Positions 12,726 through 22,041 of a stretch of 33,582 bases of DNA are shown here, piece by piece; position 1 is the first letter of the stretch, and each line of letters begins with the position of its first letter. The notes beneath the pieces were generated by a model that was not told the DNA's origin, made no database searches, and saw only the letters and a list, made by a program, of their open reading frames with translations. Source of the DNA: Propionibacteriales bacterium (GTDB lineage Bacteria; Actinomycetota; Actinomycetes; Propionibacteriales; Nocardioidaceae); the NCBI GenBank assembly GCA_026392415.1, contig JAPLCC010000035.1, positions 1 to 33,582 of the forward strand, given 5' to 3'. Both the position numbers and the translations under genes were made by a program.

Positions 12726-14846
12726 TTGGCTCGAATTCCCGGTGTCGGCGACATGCTCGGCCCCTACCGGATCACCCGGGAGCTCGGCGCCGGTGGCATG
12801 GGCATCGTGTTCGAGGCGATCGAGGAAGGGCTCGGTCGGCGGGTCGCGCTCAAGGTGTTGTCGCTCCAGCTCGCCTCCGAACCGGAGTTCCGCACCCGTT
12901 TCGTCCGCGAAGCCTCGGTGCTGGCCCGCAGCGACAGCCCGCACATCATTCAGGTCTACAGCCACGGTGAGCAGGACGGCTGCCTCTACCTCGCGACCCA
13001 GTACGTCTCGGGTGGTGACCTGGCGGTCCGCGTCGCTGCCGATGGCCTCCCGACGCCCGACGTGGCGCTCGACATCGCCGCCCAGGTGGCCTCCGCACTC
13101 GCCGATGCCCACGCAGTCGGCGTGATCCACCGCGACGTGAAGCCGCACAACGTGCTGCTCCGCCCCGGGCAGGGCCAGGTGCACGCCTACCTCTGCGACT
13201 TCGGGATCGCTCGCGACGGTGACTCCTCCCTGACGAGCAGCGGCGTCGTCGCCGGCACCTACGCCTACCTCGCACCTGAGCGCTTCCGTGGCGAAGTCGC
13301 GACGGCGGCGAGCGACACCTATGCGCTCGGCTGCCTGATGTGGTTCCTGCTCACCGGGCGCGCTCCGTACGACGGCGGGCTGGTGCAGCTCGCTCACCAA
13401 CACGAGTTCGCGCCGATCCCGCAGCTGCCGGGCGCATCCGACCAGCTCAACGGGTTCCTGCTGCGGTCGATGGCCAAGGACCCCGCGGCACGGCACCCCA
13501 GCGCCGCGGCGGCCGCCGCCGACCTCCGGGCGATCCGGGCCGGCGGACGCCTGCCGGCCCAGCACTTCGCCGTACCGCCGCCGACGGCGCCGCCGAACCT
13601 GTCCCAGGGCTCGTTCGGATCGGTTCCGCCCGTCCACGCCACGCCTGCCATGCCGGCGCCGGCGCCTGCGCCGGCGGAGAAATCCCGACGGAGCCCGCTC
13701 GTTGCGGTCCTCGCCGTGCTCGCGGCGCTGGTCCTCGGCATCGGCGGCGGCGTGGGGTGGCACTTCCTGCGTACCGCCGACGGTGGCCCGGAAGCGGACG
13801 ACCAGAGCAACCAGACAACGGGCAGCACACGACAGGCACCCACCGACGACGCGAGCGTGAAGCCTCCGGGCGCACAGCGCGGCCCGGTCACTCCCGCCGA
13901 CTTCGATGGCGACGGCAGTGACGACACGGTCTTCGTCGACAACGTCGCCGACCAGACCCTCGTCCTGGCTTCGAGCAGTTCCGACACCGGCTTCGGCGAC
14001 CTGGAGGCGTGGGCCGACACGGCCTACGGCGATGCCAAGGTGGTCCGCGGAGACTTCACCGGCGACGGCTTCTCGGACCTGGCGCTGGTCGAGGCCGACC
14101 GGGTCCGGGTCGCCCGGTCGACGGGCAGCGGGTTCACCGACCCCGAGGACTGGGGCGACGTCGACCTGCCGGAGCAGTTCCGGGTGACAGCCGGGGACTT
14201 CAACGGCGACGGCCGGACCGACCTGGCCTTCCTGACGGGCGACGGCGCCAGTCCGACGTACATCTCGCTCGACGTCGCCCTGTCCGACGGGTCCGGTTTC
14301 GACGACCCGTCGCCGTGGGCGGAGGTCGACGGCTGGACCTACGCCGACATGAAGATCGGGGCCGGCGACGTGACGGGCGACGGCAAGGCGGACCTGATCG
14401 AGATGGGACGACCGCCCGACACCGGTGGTATCGACATCCGGGTGCTGCCGTCGCTCGGAGATTCCTTCGCGGCCAACGAGCTCTGGTTCCTGGACGCCAC
14501 CTGGGACTGGACGCGCACACGGACCATGGTTGGCGACGCGGACGGCGACGGCGACGCGGACGTCCTCATTGCACAGGACCGGGGCTCTGCTTCCTTCTCG
14601 GTGCTCACGGCCGAGTCCGGCGGGCTGACTCCGGGCGCCTGGACCGACGTCGACGTCGCCTACGACGACCTGGCATCCGTTGCGGCCGACACCGATGGCG
14701 ACGGCATCAGCGACGTCGTCCTCCTCGACCGCTCCACGGGTGTGGTGCGTCAGTTGCGCCAGGACGGTGGCGGGTTCGCGGAGAGCGGGCGAACCACGGT
14801 TGCTGTCGACGGTCAGGACACGCTGGTCATCGGCATCACGCGCTGA
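12726..14846 (+). CDS. Transmembrane Ser/Thr protein kinase with FG-GAP/VCBS-type ectodomain
   Basis: This is a PknB-type receptor kinase of 706 residues. The cytoplasmic kinase domain (about 12-275) has the glycine loop GAGGMG, K43 in VALKV, D137 in HRDVKPHN, D158 in DFG and an APE motif. A Pro/Ala-rich linker leads to one membrane helix (about 323-346). The outside part carries six calcium-loop repeats of the D-x-(D/N/T)-G-D-G-x-x-D type starting near residues 392, 443, 491, 548, 604 and 655, the FG-GAP/VCBS pattern of beta-propellers. No PASTA domain is present. TTG 12726 has GAAAGG at 12713-12718 as ribosome binding site, and TACGCT at 12686-12691 is a possible -10 box. The last 11 nt overlap the convergent gene. 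The signal sensed is unknown. Confidence 0.92.
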   Translation: MARIPGVGDMLGPYRITRELGAGGMGIVFEAIEEGLGRRVALKVLSLQLASEPEFRTRFVREASVLARSDSPHIIQVYSHGEQDGCLYLATQYVSGGDLAVRVAADGLPTPDVALDIAAQVASALADAHAVGVIHRDVKPHNVLLRPGQGQVHAYLCDFGIARDGDSSLTSSGVVAGTYAYLAPERFRGEVATAASDTYALGCLMWFLLTGRAPYDGGLVQLAHQHEFAPIPQLPGASDQLNGFLLRSMAKDPAARHPSAAAAAADLRAIRAGGRLPAQHFAVPPPTAPPNLSQGSFGSVPPVHATPAMPAPAPAPAEKSRRSPLVAVLAVLAALVLGIGGGVGWHFLRTADGGPEADDQSNQTTGSTRQAPTDDASVKPPGAQRGPVTPADFDGDGSDDTVFVDNVADQTLVLASSSSDTGFGDLEAWADTAYGDAKVVRGDFTGDGFSDLALVEADRVRVARSTGSGFTDPEDWGDVDLPEQFRVTAGDFNGDGRTDLAFLTGDGASPTYISLDVALSDGSGFDDPSPWAEVDGWTYADMKIGAGDVTGDGKADLIEMGRPPDTGGIDIRVLPSLGDSFAANELWFLDATWDWTRTRTMVGDADGDGDADVLIAQDRGSASFSVLTAESGGLTPGAWTDVDVAYDDLASVAADTDGDGISDVVLLDRSTGVVRQLRQDGGGFAESGRTTVAVDGQDTLVIGITR

Positions 14847-15273
14847 TCGCAGCCAGCCACGCTTCGGCCGCGGTCGGCCCGGCGAGGTGCAGGAACGCGA
14901 CCTCCGGGTGGGCCTCGGTCAGCGTGGCGAGCCACGTCAGGTCGGGCTGTGCCGCATCAGCCCGCATCCGGCGCACCGTGCGGCGCACCAGTCCCCGCAG
15001 TGTGCCGGGCTCGTCCTGGCTGACGTGCACCACGAGGTCGGCCCTGCCGAGGAGCAACTCCCGCGCGGCGTCGTTCTCACTGGTGCTCACCCAGCCGTCG
15101 AACGCAGCGAGCTGCGCGGCGTCGGAAGGATCGGCAAGATCGGCCAGCGGCACGAGCGGGACGTCGAGGGCTGCAGCGAGCCGCTCGAGGAAGCTCGACA
15201 TGGCTGGTCCGGATGTCCCCGCGGTGATCACCCGCTGCGGGATCCGCGGCGGAGTGGGAGTGGGCGGGTACAC
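14836..15273 (-). CDS. Small degenerate P-loop protein (FlaR/adenylate-kinase-like)
   Basis: The protein has 145 residues if started at GTG 15273, which lies 7 nt behind a minus-strand TAGAAT box. Its layout resembles small P-loop kinases of the FlaR/topology-modulation group: a strand then GTSGPAMSS at 19-27, then [14 protein letters not shown], a DGWV segment, and an RADLVVHVS strand followed by an Arg-rich lid-like stretch ([10 protein letters not shown]). In the loop the expected Gly-Lys is Ala24-Met25, so ATP hydrolysis is unlikely. Starting at that Met (ATG 15201, 121 residues) would remove the loop and is the start many annotators would pick. It is divergent from gatC and overlaps the kinase gene end by 11 nt. 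Function unknown; the family link is by eye. Confidence 0.7.
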   Translation of the reverse strand: MYPPTPTPPRIPQRVITAGTSGPAMSSFLERLAAALDVPLVPLADLADPSDAAQLAAFDGWVSTSENDAARELLLGRADLVVHVSQDEPGTLRGLVRRTVRRMRADAAQPDLTWLATLTEAHPEVAFLHLAGPTAAEAWLAAISA

Positions 15274-15279
15274 CCGGCG

Positions 15280-15310
15280 GATTCTAGGCACCCCCACGGG
15301 ACCTAGAATC
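15280..15310. promoter_or_regulatory. Mirrored divergent promoters for gatC and the P-loop gene
   Basis: GATTCTAGG (15280-15288) and CCTAGAATC (15302-15310) form a perfect 9-bp inverted repeat with a 13-bp spacer. Each arm carries TAGAAT reading outward (plus 15304-15309, minus complement of 15281-15286). Each box lies exactly 7 nt before a start codon: ATG 15317 for gatC and GTG 15273 for the minus gene. The two -10 boxes are 17 bp apart, so each occupies the other's -35 position. Leaderless transcription in both directions is inferred. A regulator binding the palindrome is also possible. Confidence 0.7.
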
Positions 15311-15316
15311 ACCGCC

Positions 15317-15616
15317 ATGTCCCAACTCTCCCGCGACGAGGTGGCCCACCTGGCCGATCTCGCCCGGATCGACCTCGATGACGCCGAACTGGACCACCTC
15401 GCGCCCCAGCTCAACGTGATCCTCGAGGCGGTCGCGTCCATCAGCGGAGTGGCTGGTGACGACGTCCCGCCGATGTCGCACCCCATGCCGCTCACGAACG
15501 TCTTCCGCGAGGACGTCGTGGTGCCCGGCCTGACTGCCGAGCAGGCGCTGTCCGGCGCGCCCGAGGCCGAGGAGCAGCGCTTCCGCGTGCCGCGGATCCT
15601 GGGGGACGAGCAGTGA
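15317..15616 (+). CDS. gatC: Asp/Glu-tRNA amidotransferase subunit C
   Basis: GatC is the small subunit that ties GatA to GatB in the GatCAB complex, which converts misacylated Glu-tRNAGln and Asp-tRNAAsn to the correct amides. The 99-residue protein starts [18 protein letters not shown], the classic GatC opening, and contains the [17 protein letters not shown] segment. The start is ATG 15317, 7 nt after a TAGAAT box and without a ribosome binding site, so the mRNA is probably leaderless. Its stop overlaps gatA by 4 nt (GTGA). Confidence 0.97.
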   Translation: MSQLSRDEVAHLADLARIDLDDAELDHLAPQLNVILEAVASISGVAGDDVPPMSHPMPLTNVFREDVVVPGLTAEQALSGAPEAEEQRFRVPRILGDEQ

Positions 15617-17139
15617 ACGACCTCATTCTCAAGACCGCCGCCGAGCTGGTCGACGCACTCGCCGCGGGCGAGACGACCTCGGTCGAGCTGACCCAGGTGC
15701 ACCTGGACCGGATCGCCGCCGTGGACGGTGACGCCACCGCCGGCGTGCACGCCTTCCTCCACGTCGACGCCGAGGGCGCGCTCGCGCAGGCCGCCGAGTC
15801 CGACGCGCGCCGCGCCGCCGGGGAGACCCGGCACCTGCTCGACGGCATCCCGATCGCCGTCAAGGACGTGCTGGCCACCCAAGGGCTGCCCACGACGTGT
15901 GGGTCGAAGATCCTCGAGGGCTGGATCCCGCCGTACGACGCCACGGTGGTGCGCAAGGTCAAGGCCGCCGGCCTGCCGATCCTCGGCAAGACCAACATGG
16001 ACGAGTTCGCGATGGGCTCCTCGACCGAGCACTCGGCGTACGGCCCCACCCGCAACCCGTGGGACCAGACCCGGATCCCCGGCGGTTCCGGCGGCGGCTC
16101 CGCTGCCGCGGTCGCCGCCTTCGAGGCGCCGCTGGCCCTCGGCACCGACACCGGCGGCTCGATCCGCCAGCCGGGTGCCGTGACCGGCACCGTCGGCGTG
16201 AAGCCGACCTACGGCGGGGTCTCCCGCTACGGCCTCGTCGCGCTGGCCAACAGCCTCGACCAGGTCGGACCGGTCACCCGCACCGTCCTCGACTCGGCCC
16301 TGCTGCACGAGCTGATCGGCGGACACGACCCGCTCGACTCCACGTCGGTCAACCAGCCCGTCGGTGCATTCGTCGCCGCTGCCCGTCAGGGCGCCGCCGG
16401 CGACCTGGCCGGTCTCAAGGTCGGCGTCATCAAGGAGCTGGCCGGCGACGGCTGGCAGGCCGGTGTGATGACCCGCTTCGCCGAGACCGTCGAGCTGCTC
16501 ACCGGGCTGGGCGCCGAGGTCACCGAGATCGCCTGCCCGTCGTTCGTGCACGCGATGGCGGCCTACTACCTGATCCTGCCGGCCGAGTGTTCCTCGAACC
16601 TCGCGAAGTTCGACGCCATGCGCTACGGCCTGCGGGTCGTCCCCGAGGGCGATCCGAGCGCCGAGACCGTCATGAGGGCCACCCGCGACGCCGGCTTCGG
16701 TGACGAGGTCAAGCGCCGGATCATGATCGGTACCTACGCCCTGTCCAGCGGCTACTACGAGGCCTACTACGGCCAGGCGCAGAAGGTCCGCACGCTCATC
16801 TCGCGCGACTTCGCGGCCGCGTTCGAGCAGGTCGACGTCCTCGTGTCGCCGACGTCGCCGACGACGGCGTTCCCGTTGGGCGACAAGCTCGACGACCCGC
16901 TGGCGATGTACCTCCAGGACCTGGCCACCATCCCGGCCAACCTGGCCGGTGTCCCCGGCATCTCGGTGCCCGCGGGCCTCGCCGACGAGGACGGCCTCCC
17001 GGTCGGCTTCCAGGTGCTGGCTCCGGCGCTGGCCGACGACCGGCTCTACCGGGTGGGTGCGGCCGTCGAGGCCGCGCTGACCACGCGTTGGGGTGGCCCC
17101 ATCCTTTCGCAGGCACCGACCCTTGGGGGAGCCCGATGA
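15613..17139 (+). CDS. gatA: Asp/Glu-tRNA amidotransferase subunit A (glutaminase)
   Basis: GatA releases ammonia from glutamine and channels it to GatB. The 508-residue amidase has the full Ser-cisSer-Lys triad: K84 in AVKDVL, S159 in [10 protein letters not shown] and nucleophile S183 in [10 protein letters not shown]. The spacing equals that of the S. aureus enzyme (K79, S154, S178, known family data) shifted by five. The start is GTG 15613, overlapping the gatC stop; its own stop overlaps the gatB start (ATGA), so all three subunits are translationally coupled. Confidence 0.98.
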   Translation: MNDLILKTAAELVDALAAGETTSVELTQVHLDRIAAVDGDATAGVHAFLHVDAEGALAQAAESDARRAAGETRHLLDGIPIAVKDVLATQGLPTTCGSKILEGWIPPYDATVVRKVKAAGLPILGKTNMDEFAMGSSTEHSAYGPTRNPWDQTRIPGGSGGGSAAAVAAFEAPLALGTDTGGSIRQPGAVTGTVGVKPTYGGVSRYGLVALANSLDQVGPVTRTVLDSALLHELIGGHDPLDSTSVNQPVGAFVAAARQGAAGDLAGLKVGVIKELAGDGWQAGVMTRFAETVELLTGLGAEVTEIACPSFVHAMAAYYLILPAECSSNLAKFDAMRYGLRVVPEGDPSAETVMRATRDAGFGDEVKRRIMIGTYALSSGYYEAYYGQAQKVRTLISRDFAAAFEQVDVLVSPTSPTTAFPLGDKLDDPLAMYLQDLATIPANLAGVPGISVPAGLADEDGLPVGFQVLAPALADDRLYRVGAAVEAALTTRWGGPILSQAPTLGGAR

Positions 17140-18629
17140 CGGAGACGCTGATTCCCTTCGACGAGGTGATCGAGAAGTTCGATCCCGCACTCGGCCTCGA
17201 GATCCACGTCGAGCTCAACACCAACACGAAGATGTTCTGTGGCTGCCCGGCAGTGTTCGGAGGCGCGCCCAACACGCAGGTCTGCCCGACGTGCCTGGGC
17301 CTGCCCGGTGCGATGCCGGTCGTCAACGGCAAGGCCGTCGAGTCGGCCATCCGGATCGGCCTCGCGCTCAACTGCGAGATCGCCGAGTGGTGTCGGTTCG
17401 CCCGGAAGAACTACTTCTACCCGGACATGCCGAAGAACTTCCAGACCTCGCAGTACGACGAACCGATCGCTTTCGAGGGCTTCATCGACGTCGATGTCGA
17501 AGGGGAGACCTTCCGCATCGAGATCGAGCGCGCCCACATGGAGGAGGACACCGGGAAGTCGAGCCACATCGGCGGCTCGGACGGCCGGATCCATGGTGCC
17601 GACTACTCCCTGGTCGACTACAACCGCGCCGGCATCCCCCTGATCGAGATCGTCACGAAGCCGATCCTCGGCACGGGTGACAAGGCCCCGGCGGTCGCCA
17701 AGGCCTACGTCTCCGCGATCCGCGACCTGATCGTCGCCCTCGACGTGTCCGACGCCCGGATGGACCAGGGCTCGATCCGTGCCGACGTGAACCTGTCCCT
17801 GGCACCCAAGGGCGCCGGCGGGCTGGGCACCCGTTCGGAGACCAAGAACGTCAACTCGCTGCGCTCGGTCGAGCGGGCAGTGCGCTACGAGATGGCCCGC
17901 CACGCCGGCATCCTTCTCGGCGGCGGCTCGGTGCTGCAGGAGACCCGTCACTTCCACGAGGACGACGGCTCGACGTCGTCGGGTCGGGAGAAGTCCGACG
18001 CGGAGGACTACCGCTACTTCCCCGAGCCCGACCTGGTGCCGGTGGCCCCGAGTCGTGCGTGGGTCGAGGAACTGCGTCTGACCCTCCCCGAGAACCCCGC
18101 CGAGCGCCGCGTGCGGCTGCAGGGGGAGTGGGGCTTCACCGACCTCGAGATGCGTGACGTCGTCGCCGCCGGTGCGATCGAGCTGATCGAGGACACCGTC
18201 GCCGAGGGCACGGCGCCGCAGTCGGCCCGCAAGTGGTGGGTCGCTGACCTGCTGCGCCGTGCCAACGACACCGGCGTCGAACTGGCTGCAGTCGGCGTGA
18301 CGCCCGCGCAGGTCGCGGCGGTCCAGGCGCTCGTCGATGCGAAGACGATCAACGACAAGCTGGCGCGTCAGGTGTTCGACGGCGTCATTGCGGGGGAGGG
18401 CACGCCCGCCGAGGTCATCGAGAAGCGTGGTCTGGCCATGGTCTCCGACGACGGCCCGCTGCTGGCAGCCATCGACGAGGCCCTCGCGGCGCAGCCGGAC
18501 ATCGCCGAGAAGATCCGCGGCGGCAACCACGCCGCTGCCGGGGCGATCATCGGTGCCGTCATGAAGACCACCCGCGGTCAGGCCGATGCGGGTCGGGTGC
18601 GCGAGCTCATCCTGGAGAAGCTGGCCTAG
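17136..18629 (+). CDS. gatB: Asp/Glu-tRNA amidotransferase subunit B
   Basis: GatB activates the misacylated tRNA with ATP and receives ammonia from GatA. From ATG 17136 the protein has 497 residues. It shows [11 protein letters not shown], a four-cysteine zinc site (CGCP and CPTC), the [11 protein letters not shown] and SQYDEPIA segments of the active site, and the C-terminal helical and YqeY-like tail that binds tRNA. A longer frame to 17088 lies inside gatA and is rejected. It ends 14 nt before the convergent sugar dehydrogenase gene; a weak hairpin (GAGCCG 18630-18635 with CGGCTC 18647-18652) may terminate here. Confidence 0.97.
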   Translation: MTETLIPFDEVIEKFDPALGLEIHVELNTNTKMFCGCPAVFGGAPNTQVCPTCLGLPGAMPVVNGKAVESAIRIGLALNCEIAEWCRFARKNYFYPDMPKNFQTSQYDEPIAFEGFIDVDVEGETFRIEIERAHMEEDTGKSSHIGGSDGRIHGADYSLVDYNRAGIPLIEIVTKPILGTGDKAPAVAKAYVSAIRDLIVALDVSDARMDQGSIRADVNLSLAPKGAGGLGTRSETKNVNSLRSVERAVRYEMARHAGILLGGGSVLQETRHFHEDDGSTSSGREKSDAEDYRYFPEPDLVPVAPSRAWVEELRLTLPENPAERRVRLQGEWGFTDLEMRDVVAAGAIELIEDTVAEGTAPQSARKWWVADLLRRANDTGVELAAVGVTPAQVAAVQALVDAKTINDKLARQVFDGVIAGEGTPAEVIEKRGLAMVSDDGPLLAAIDEALAAQPDIAEKIRGGNHAAAGAIIGAVMKTTRGQADAGRVRELILEKLA

Positions 18630-18643
18630 GAGCCGGGGACGGC

Positions 18644-19801
18644 CTACGGCTCGATGAGCAGGATCCGGTCGTCCTCGGGAGCGGGCGTGCCGCGGCCGTC
18701 CTCGTTGCTGGTGGTCAGCCACAGACGGCCATCAGGCGCTCGTACGACGGTGCGCAGGCGGCCGTAGTCGCCGGCCGTCTTCCCGTCGAAGTACGCCGTC
18801 GGGTCGCTCACCTGACCGCTGGCCACCTTGATCCGCCAGAGCCGCTCGCCCTGGAGCGCCGCCATCCAGAGGTAGCCGCCGGCGTAGGCCAGACCGGAGG
18901 GGGAGGCCTCGCCGGTCTTCCAGGTCAGGTCCGGCTGGGTGAACTTCTTGGGTCCGCCCGTGCCCTCGACGACCGGCCAGCCGTAGTTCTGGCCGGGCAG
19001 GATCCGGTTGAGCTCGTCGGCCTTGTCCTTGCCGAACTCCGAGGCCCACAGCGAGCCGTCGGTGTCGAACGCGAGACCCTGGACGTTGCGGTGGCCCCAG
19101 GACCAGACGGCCGTCCCGAACGGGTTGTCGGGTGCGGGCTCGCCGTCGGGGGTGATCCGCAGGATCTTGCCGGCGAGCGACTTCTTGTTCTGCGACAACT
19201 GTTCCTTGCCGCCCTCGCCGGTCGACACGTAGAGGTTGCCGTCAGGTCCGAAGGCGAGGCGGCCGCCGTCGTGGATGGCTCCGGTCGGGATCCCGGTCAG
19301 GACCGGCTCGGGCTCGCCGAGCTCGTCGCCGTCGAGCCGGGCCCGGACCACCCGGTTGTCCTCAGACGTGCAGACGTAGAAGTACACGAGCTGGTCGGTC
19401 GTGAAGGACGGGGAGACCGCGACTCCGAGCAGACCGGCCTCGCCGCGCGGATCGGTCTCGGGGATCTGGCCGACCTCGACGACCGTGCCCTGTTCCGTGG
19501 TGGGTTCCTTGCCCACCTTCGGCGGGGTGACGACCAGGACCCGGGCGCTGTCACGCTCGGTGACCACGGCACTGCCGTCGGGGAGGAAGTCGATGCCCCA
19601 CGGCGTGGCCAGACCGCTGGCCACCGTGGCGACCACGTCGGGAACGCCGTCGACCGCGAAGGTCAGGCCGTTGCTCGTGTCCGTCGGCGTGGCCGCGATG
19701 TTGACGTCGACGTCGGTCCTGTTGCCGCCCTGGCCGCAGCCGGCCGTGACCAGTCCGAGCACGAGCAGGGACGCGAGGGCGCTCCCGCTTCGGGTGCTCA
19801 T
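18644..19801 (-). CDS. PQQ-dependent sugar dehydrogenase family lipoprotein
   Basis: This is a predicted exported six-bladed propeller of the soluble-glucose-dehydrogenase/Hhip type. Residues 1-22 form a lipoprotein signal ending LVTAGC (C22). The mature part has the family pattern: GLATPWGIDFLPDGS, RGEAGLLGVAVSPSF, HDGGRLAFGPDGNLYVSTGE, WSWGHRNVQGLAFD and a C-terminal LWLTTSNEDGRG. Length is 385 residues. I start it at ATG 19801, which overlaps the stop of the upstream hydrolase gene (ATGA). The true electron acceptor and sugar are unknown; many members of the family have no proven activity, and PQQ synthesis genes are not in the window. Confidence 0.9.
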   Translation of the reverse strand: MSTRSGSALASLLVLGLVTAGCGQGGNRTDVDVNIAATPTDTSNGLTFAVDGVPDVVATVASGLATPWGIDFLPDGSAVVTERDSARVLVVTPPKVGKEPTTEQGTVVEVGQIPETDPRGEAGLLGVAVSPSFTTDQLVYFYVCTSEDNRVVRARLDGDELGEPEPVLTGIPTGAIHDGGRLAFGPDGNLYVSTGEGGKEQLSQNKKSLAGKILRITPDGEPAPDNPFGTAVWSWGHRNVQGLAFDTDGSLWASEFGKDKADELNRILPGQNYGWPVVEGTGGPKKFTQPDLTWKTGEASPSGLAYAGGYLWMAALQGERLWRIKVASGQVSDPTAYFDGKTAGDYGRLRTVVRAPDGRLWLTTSNEDGRGTPAPEDDRILLIEP

Positions 19802-20733
19802 GCGATGCGTTCGAGGAAGTCGAGCAGCAGTTGGTGGACCCGGTCGGGTTGTTCCAGCTGGATGAAGTGCGAGCCCCTGAGCTCGACGTACTCGCTCTCC
19901 TCGCCACGATCGGACAGGCGTCGCGAGGCCGAGGCCATGTCGCGGGCGCCAGCCAGCACGTCGTACGTCGCGGAGACGAACATCGTCGGGACATGGATCT
20001 GGCTCAGCCGCACCCGCGGGTGTCGGGAGGTGCCGATGGCGAGTCGGGCGTACCAGTCGACCGGCGTGGTCAGGAACTCCTCGAGGCCGATCGCCGTGGC
20101 CTGGGCGTCGACCACCGGGAACAGGAAGCCGGTGCGGGAGATCAGCTTGACCGTGCGGGGTCCCATCGGGATCCGCCGGGCGATCGGGTTGACCACGAAG
20201 CCGGCGTGCGCTGCGACCCGGCAGAGGTTGACCGTCATCGCGCGGGCCAGGATGCGCGGCACGTGCAGGGGCGCGAGCATGGTGGCGAAGGTGTCGCCGG
20301 GCACGCCGCACATCGCGAAGATCCCGCGCACCCGCTCCGGGTGGCGGTAGGTCAGCTCGAACGCCGTGTTGACGCCCATCGACCAGCCCATCAGCACAGC
20401 GCTGTCGATGCCGAAGTGGTCCATCACGGACAGGGCGTCCTGCACGAAGTGCTCGATCTCGACGTGCTTGCGGTCCAGGGGACGTTCGGAGCCACCGACG
20501 CCGCGGTGGTTCCACGACACGATCCGTACGCCGCACTCGGGATCGAGCAGCCACGGCCAGAGGTAGGGGTTGGTGCCCAGGCCGTTGCACAGCACCACGG
20601 TGGGCCCGTCGATGACGCCGTCGGGATCATTGGTCCACGCCCGGACTGTCGTGCCGTCGTCGGAGAGGATGTCGCGGAAGGCGATCGACGAGGGCCGGAC
20701 GCGCTGCTCAGGGCTGGGTGCAGGGGTCGACAT
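19798..20733 (-). CDS. Alpha/beta hydrolase (esterase/epoxide-hydrolase-like)
   Basis: The 311-residue cytoplasmic protein has the alpha/beta hydrolase fold: the oxyanion region VVLCNGLGTN, NHRGVGGSER, nucleophile elbow GWSMGVN, an acid near SATYDVLAG and the histidine in LRGSHFIQLEQP. No signal peptide is visible. ATG 20733 stands 7 nt behind a minus-strand CAGAAT box (complement of 20741-20746), suggesting leaderless transcription. It is translationally coupled to the sugar dehydrogenase lipoprotein downstream. The substrate is not readable; an ester or similar acyl bond is likely. Confidence 0.88.
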   Translation of the reverse strand: MSTPAPSPEQRVRPSSIAFRDILSDDGTTVRAWTNDPDGVIDGPTVVLCNGLGTNPYLWPWLLDPECGVRIVSWNHRGVGGSERPLDRKHVEIEHFVQDALSVMDHFGIDSAVLMGWSMGVNTAFELTYRHPERVRGIFAMCGVPGDTFATMLAPLHVPRILARAMTVNLCRVAAHAGFVVNPIARRIPMGPRTVKLISRTGFLFPVVDAQATAIGLEEFLTTPVDWYARLAIGTSRHPRVRLSQIHVPTMFVSATYDVLAGARDMASASRRLSDRGEESEYVELRGSHFIQLEQPDRVHQLLLDFLERIA

Positions 20734-20774
20734 GCTGTCGATTCTGCCCGAATCCGCGCAGCGCGGGGCGTGTC

Positions 20775-21023
20775 TCAGCCGTGACGTGAGTCAAGGATCC
20801 CGGTGGAGGTGACGGCGGGGTCGGGGTAGCGGGCTGCGAAGAACCGCTCGACGTCCTCGCGTTCGGCGCGTCGCTGGGTGCACTCGGTGAGCGCCTTCAT
20901 CGCGTTGCGTCGCGCCTGCTGCTGTGCGGCGACGGGCCACGCGCGCACCGCGGCCACGGTGTGGAGCAGGGGGGAGAGGGGGGACACGGGTCGCCTCCGG
21001 AGGCTGGGGAAGAGCCCTGACAC
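20775..21023 (-). CDS. Small hypothetical protein
   Basis: This is an 82-residue frame from GTG 21023. The N-terminal half is Pro/Leu/Ala-rich; the C-terminal half (from MKALTECTQRRAEREDV) looks like a charged amphipathic helix followed by FFAARYPDP. ATG 20900 is an alternative start giving about 41 residues. It fills the gap between the hydrolase and exporter genes on the same strand, which supports it being real. I recognise no family and no ribosome binding site stands out. Confidence 0.45.
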   Translation of the reverse strand: MSGLFPSLRRRPVSPLSPLLHTVAAVRAWPVAAQQQARRNAMKALTECTQRRAEREDVERFFAARYPDPAVTSTGILDSRHG

Positions 21024-21048
21024 TAGCGAGTCGAAGGTGATCGGCGGG

Positions 21049-21942
21049 TCACCCCGAGATGACGTCTGGGTGAATCGGGTGCCGGGTTGCGCGTGTCGCC
21101 CCGACGCTCGCGACCACGACGCAGCCGATGGCCGCCCACTGCACGGGAGCGAGGTCCTCGCCCACGACCAGAAGGCCGGCGAGTGCGGCGGCTGCAGGCT
21201 CGAGGCTCATCAGGACGCCGAAGGTCGCAGCAGGGAGCGTGCGGAGGGCGGCGAGCTCGGCGCTGTAGGGCACGACCGAACTCAGCAGACCCACCGCAGC
21301 GCCGATCAGCAGCACCCGGGTGTCGAGCAGGCCGTCACCGTCGACCGTGAGCAGGAGCGGGGTCAGCAGCGCCACCGCGACCAGGCTCGCGACCGCCAGC
21401 CCGTCGATGCCTTCCCAGCGCCGACCGGTCGCGGCGCTGGACAGGATGTAGCCGGCCCATGCGGCACCGGCCAGCAGCGCGTAGGCCACGCCCGCCGGAT
21501 CGAGGTGCCCGCGTTCGAAGCCCAGCAGCAGTACGCCGACAGCGGCCAGACCCACCCAGGCCAGGTGGCGTGGTCGGCGGAACCCGACGGCCGCCAGCAC
21601 GAGCGGACCGATGAACTCGATCGTCACCGCGACGCCGATCGGGATCCGGGAGAACGACTGGTAGATGCCCCAGTTCATGGCGCCGAGACAGGCGCCGTAC
21701 CGGGCGGCGACCAGCCATTCCTCGCGAGACCGGCCCCGCAGCCGGGGCCGCGCCCAGAGCAGGAGCACGACGGCGCTGGTCGCCAGTCTCAGCCACACCA
21801 CGCCGTTCGGCTCGATGTCGGAGAACAGCCGTTTCGCAAAGCCTGCACCGAGCTGCACCGACGTGATCCCGAGCAGGACCAGGCCGACTGCCACGCCGAG
21901 CGACGGGCGGTGGCTACGCGCATCGGGGGAGGTCGCGGGCAC
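21049..21942 (-). CDS. EamA/RhtA-type metabolite exporter (10 TM)
   Basis: This is a drug/metabolite-transporter superfamily protein of 297 residues with about ten membrane helices in two EamA repeats, for example the first helix at GVAVGLVLLGITSVQLG and the second repeat from about GVAYALLAGAAWAGYI. The SLEPAAAALAGLLVVGEDL segment near the end is typical of RhtA-like amino-acid exporters. I chose GTG 21942, 6 nt behind a minus-strand TACCGT box; the longer frame from 22026 adds a hydrophilic leader unlike the family. The substrate may be an amino acid such as threonine or homoserine, inferred only from family likeness. Confidence 0.85.
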   Translation of the reverse strand: MPATSPDARSHRPSLGVAVGLVLLGITSVQLGAGFAKRLFSDIEPNGVVWLRLATSAVVLLLWARPRLRGRSREEWLVAARYGACLGAMNWGIYQSFSRIPIGVAVTIEFIGPLVLAAVGFRRPRHLAWVGLAAVGVLLLGFERGHLDPAGVAYALLAGAAWAGYILSSAATGRRWEGIDGLAVASLVAVALLTPLLLTVDGDGLLDTRVLLIGAAVGLLSSVVPYSAELAALRTLPAATFGVLMSLEPAAAALAGLLVVGEDLAPVQWAAIGCVVVASVGATRATRHPIHPDVISG

Positions 21943-21948
21943 GCGCTG

Positions 21949-21954
21949 ACGGTA
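21949..21954 (-). promoter_or_regulatory. -10 box for a leaderless EamA transcript
   Basis: The minus strand reads TACCGT, then 6 nt, then GTG 21942. This geometry matches leaderless actinobacterial promoters and supports the chosen start. No convincing -35 box is seen. Confidence 0.45.
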
Positions 21955-22041
21955 CCTGTGTGGTGACCAATGACTTTTGCCCACTTGGTCGGTCAGAGTG
22001 TGGAGAGGTAGCCGTCGGCCACGCAATCAACGGAGGAAACC

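Noticed and set aside
14009..15316. An in-frame extension of gatC far upstream into the kinase gene
   Set aside because: GatC begins with its standard MSQLSRDEV sequence at 15317 right after a promoter; the upstream part is a shadow of the kinase and of the minus-strand gene.
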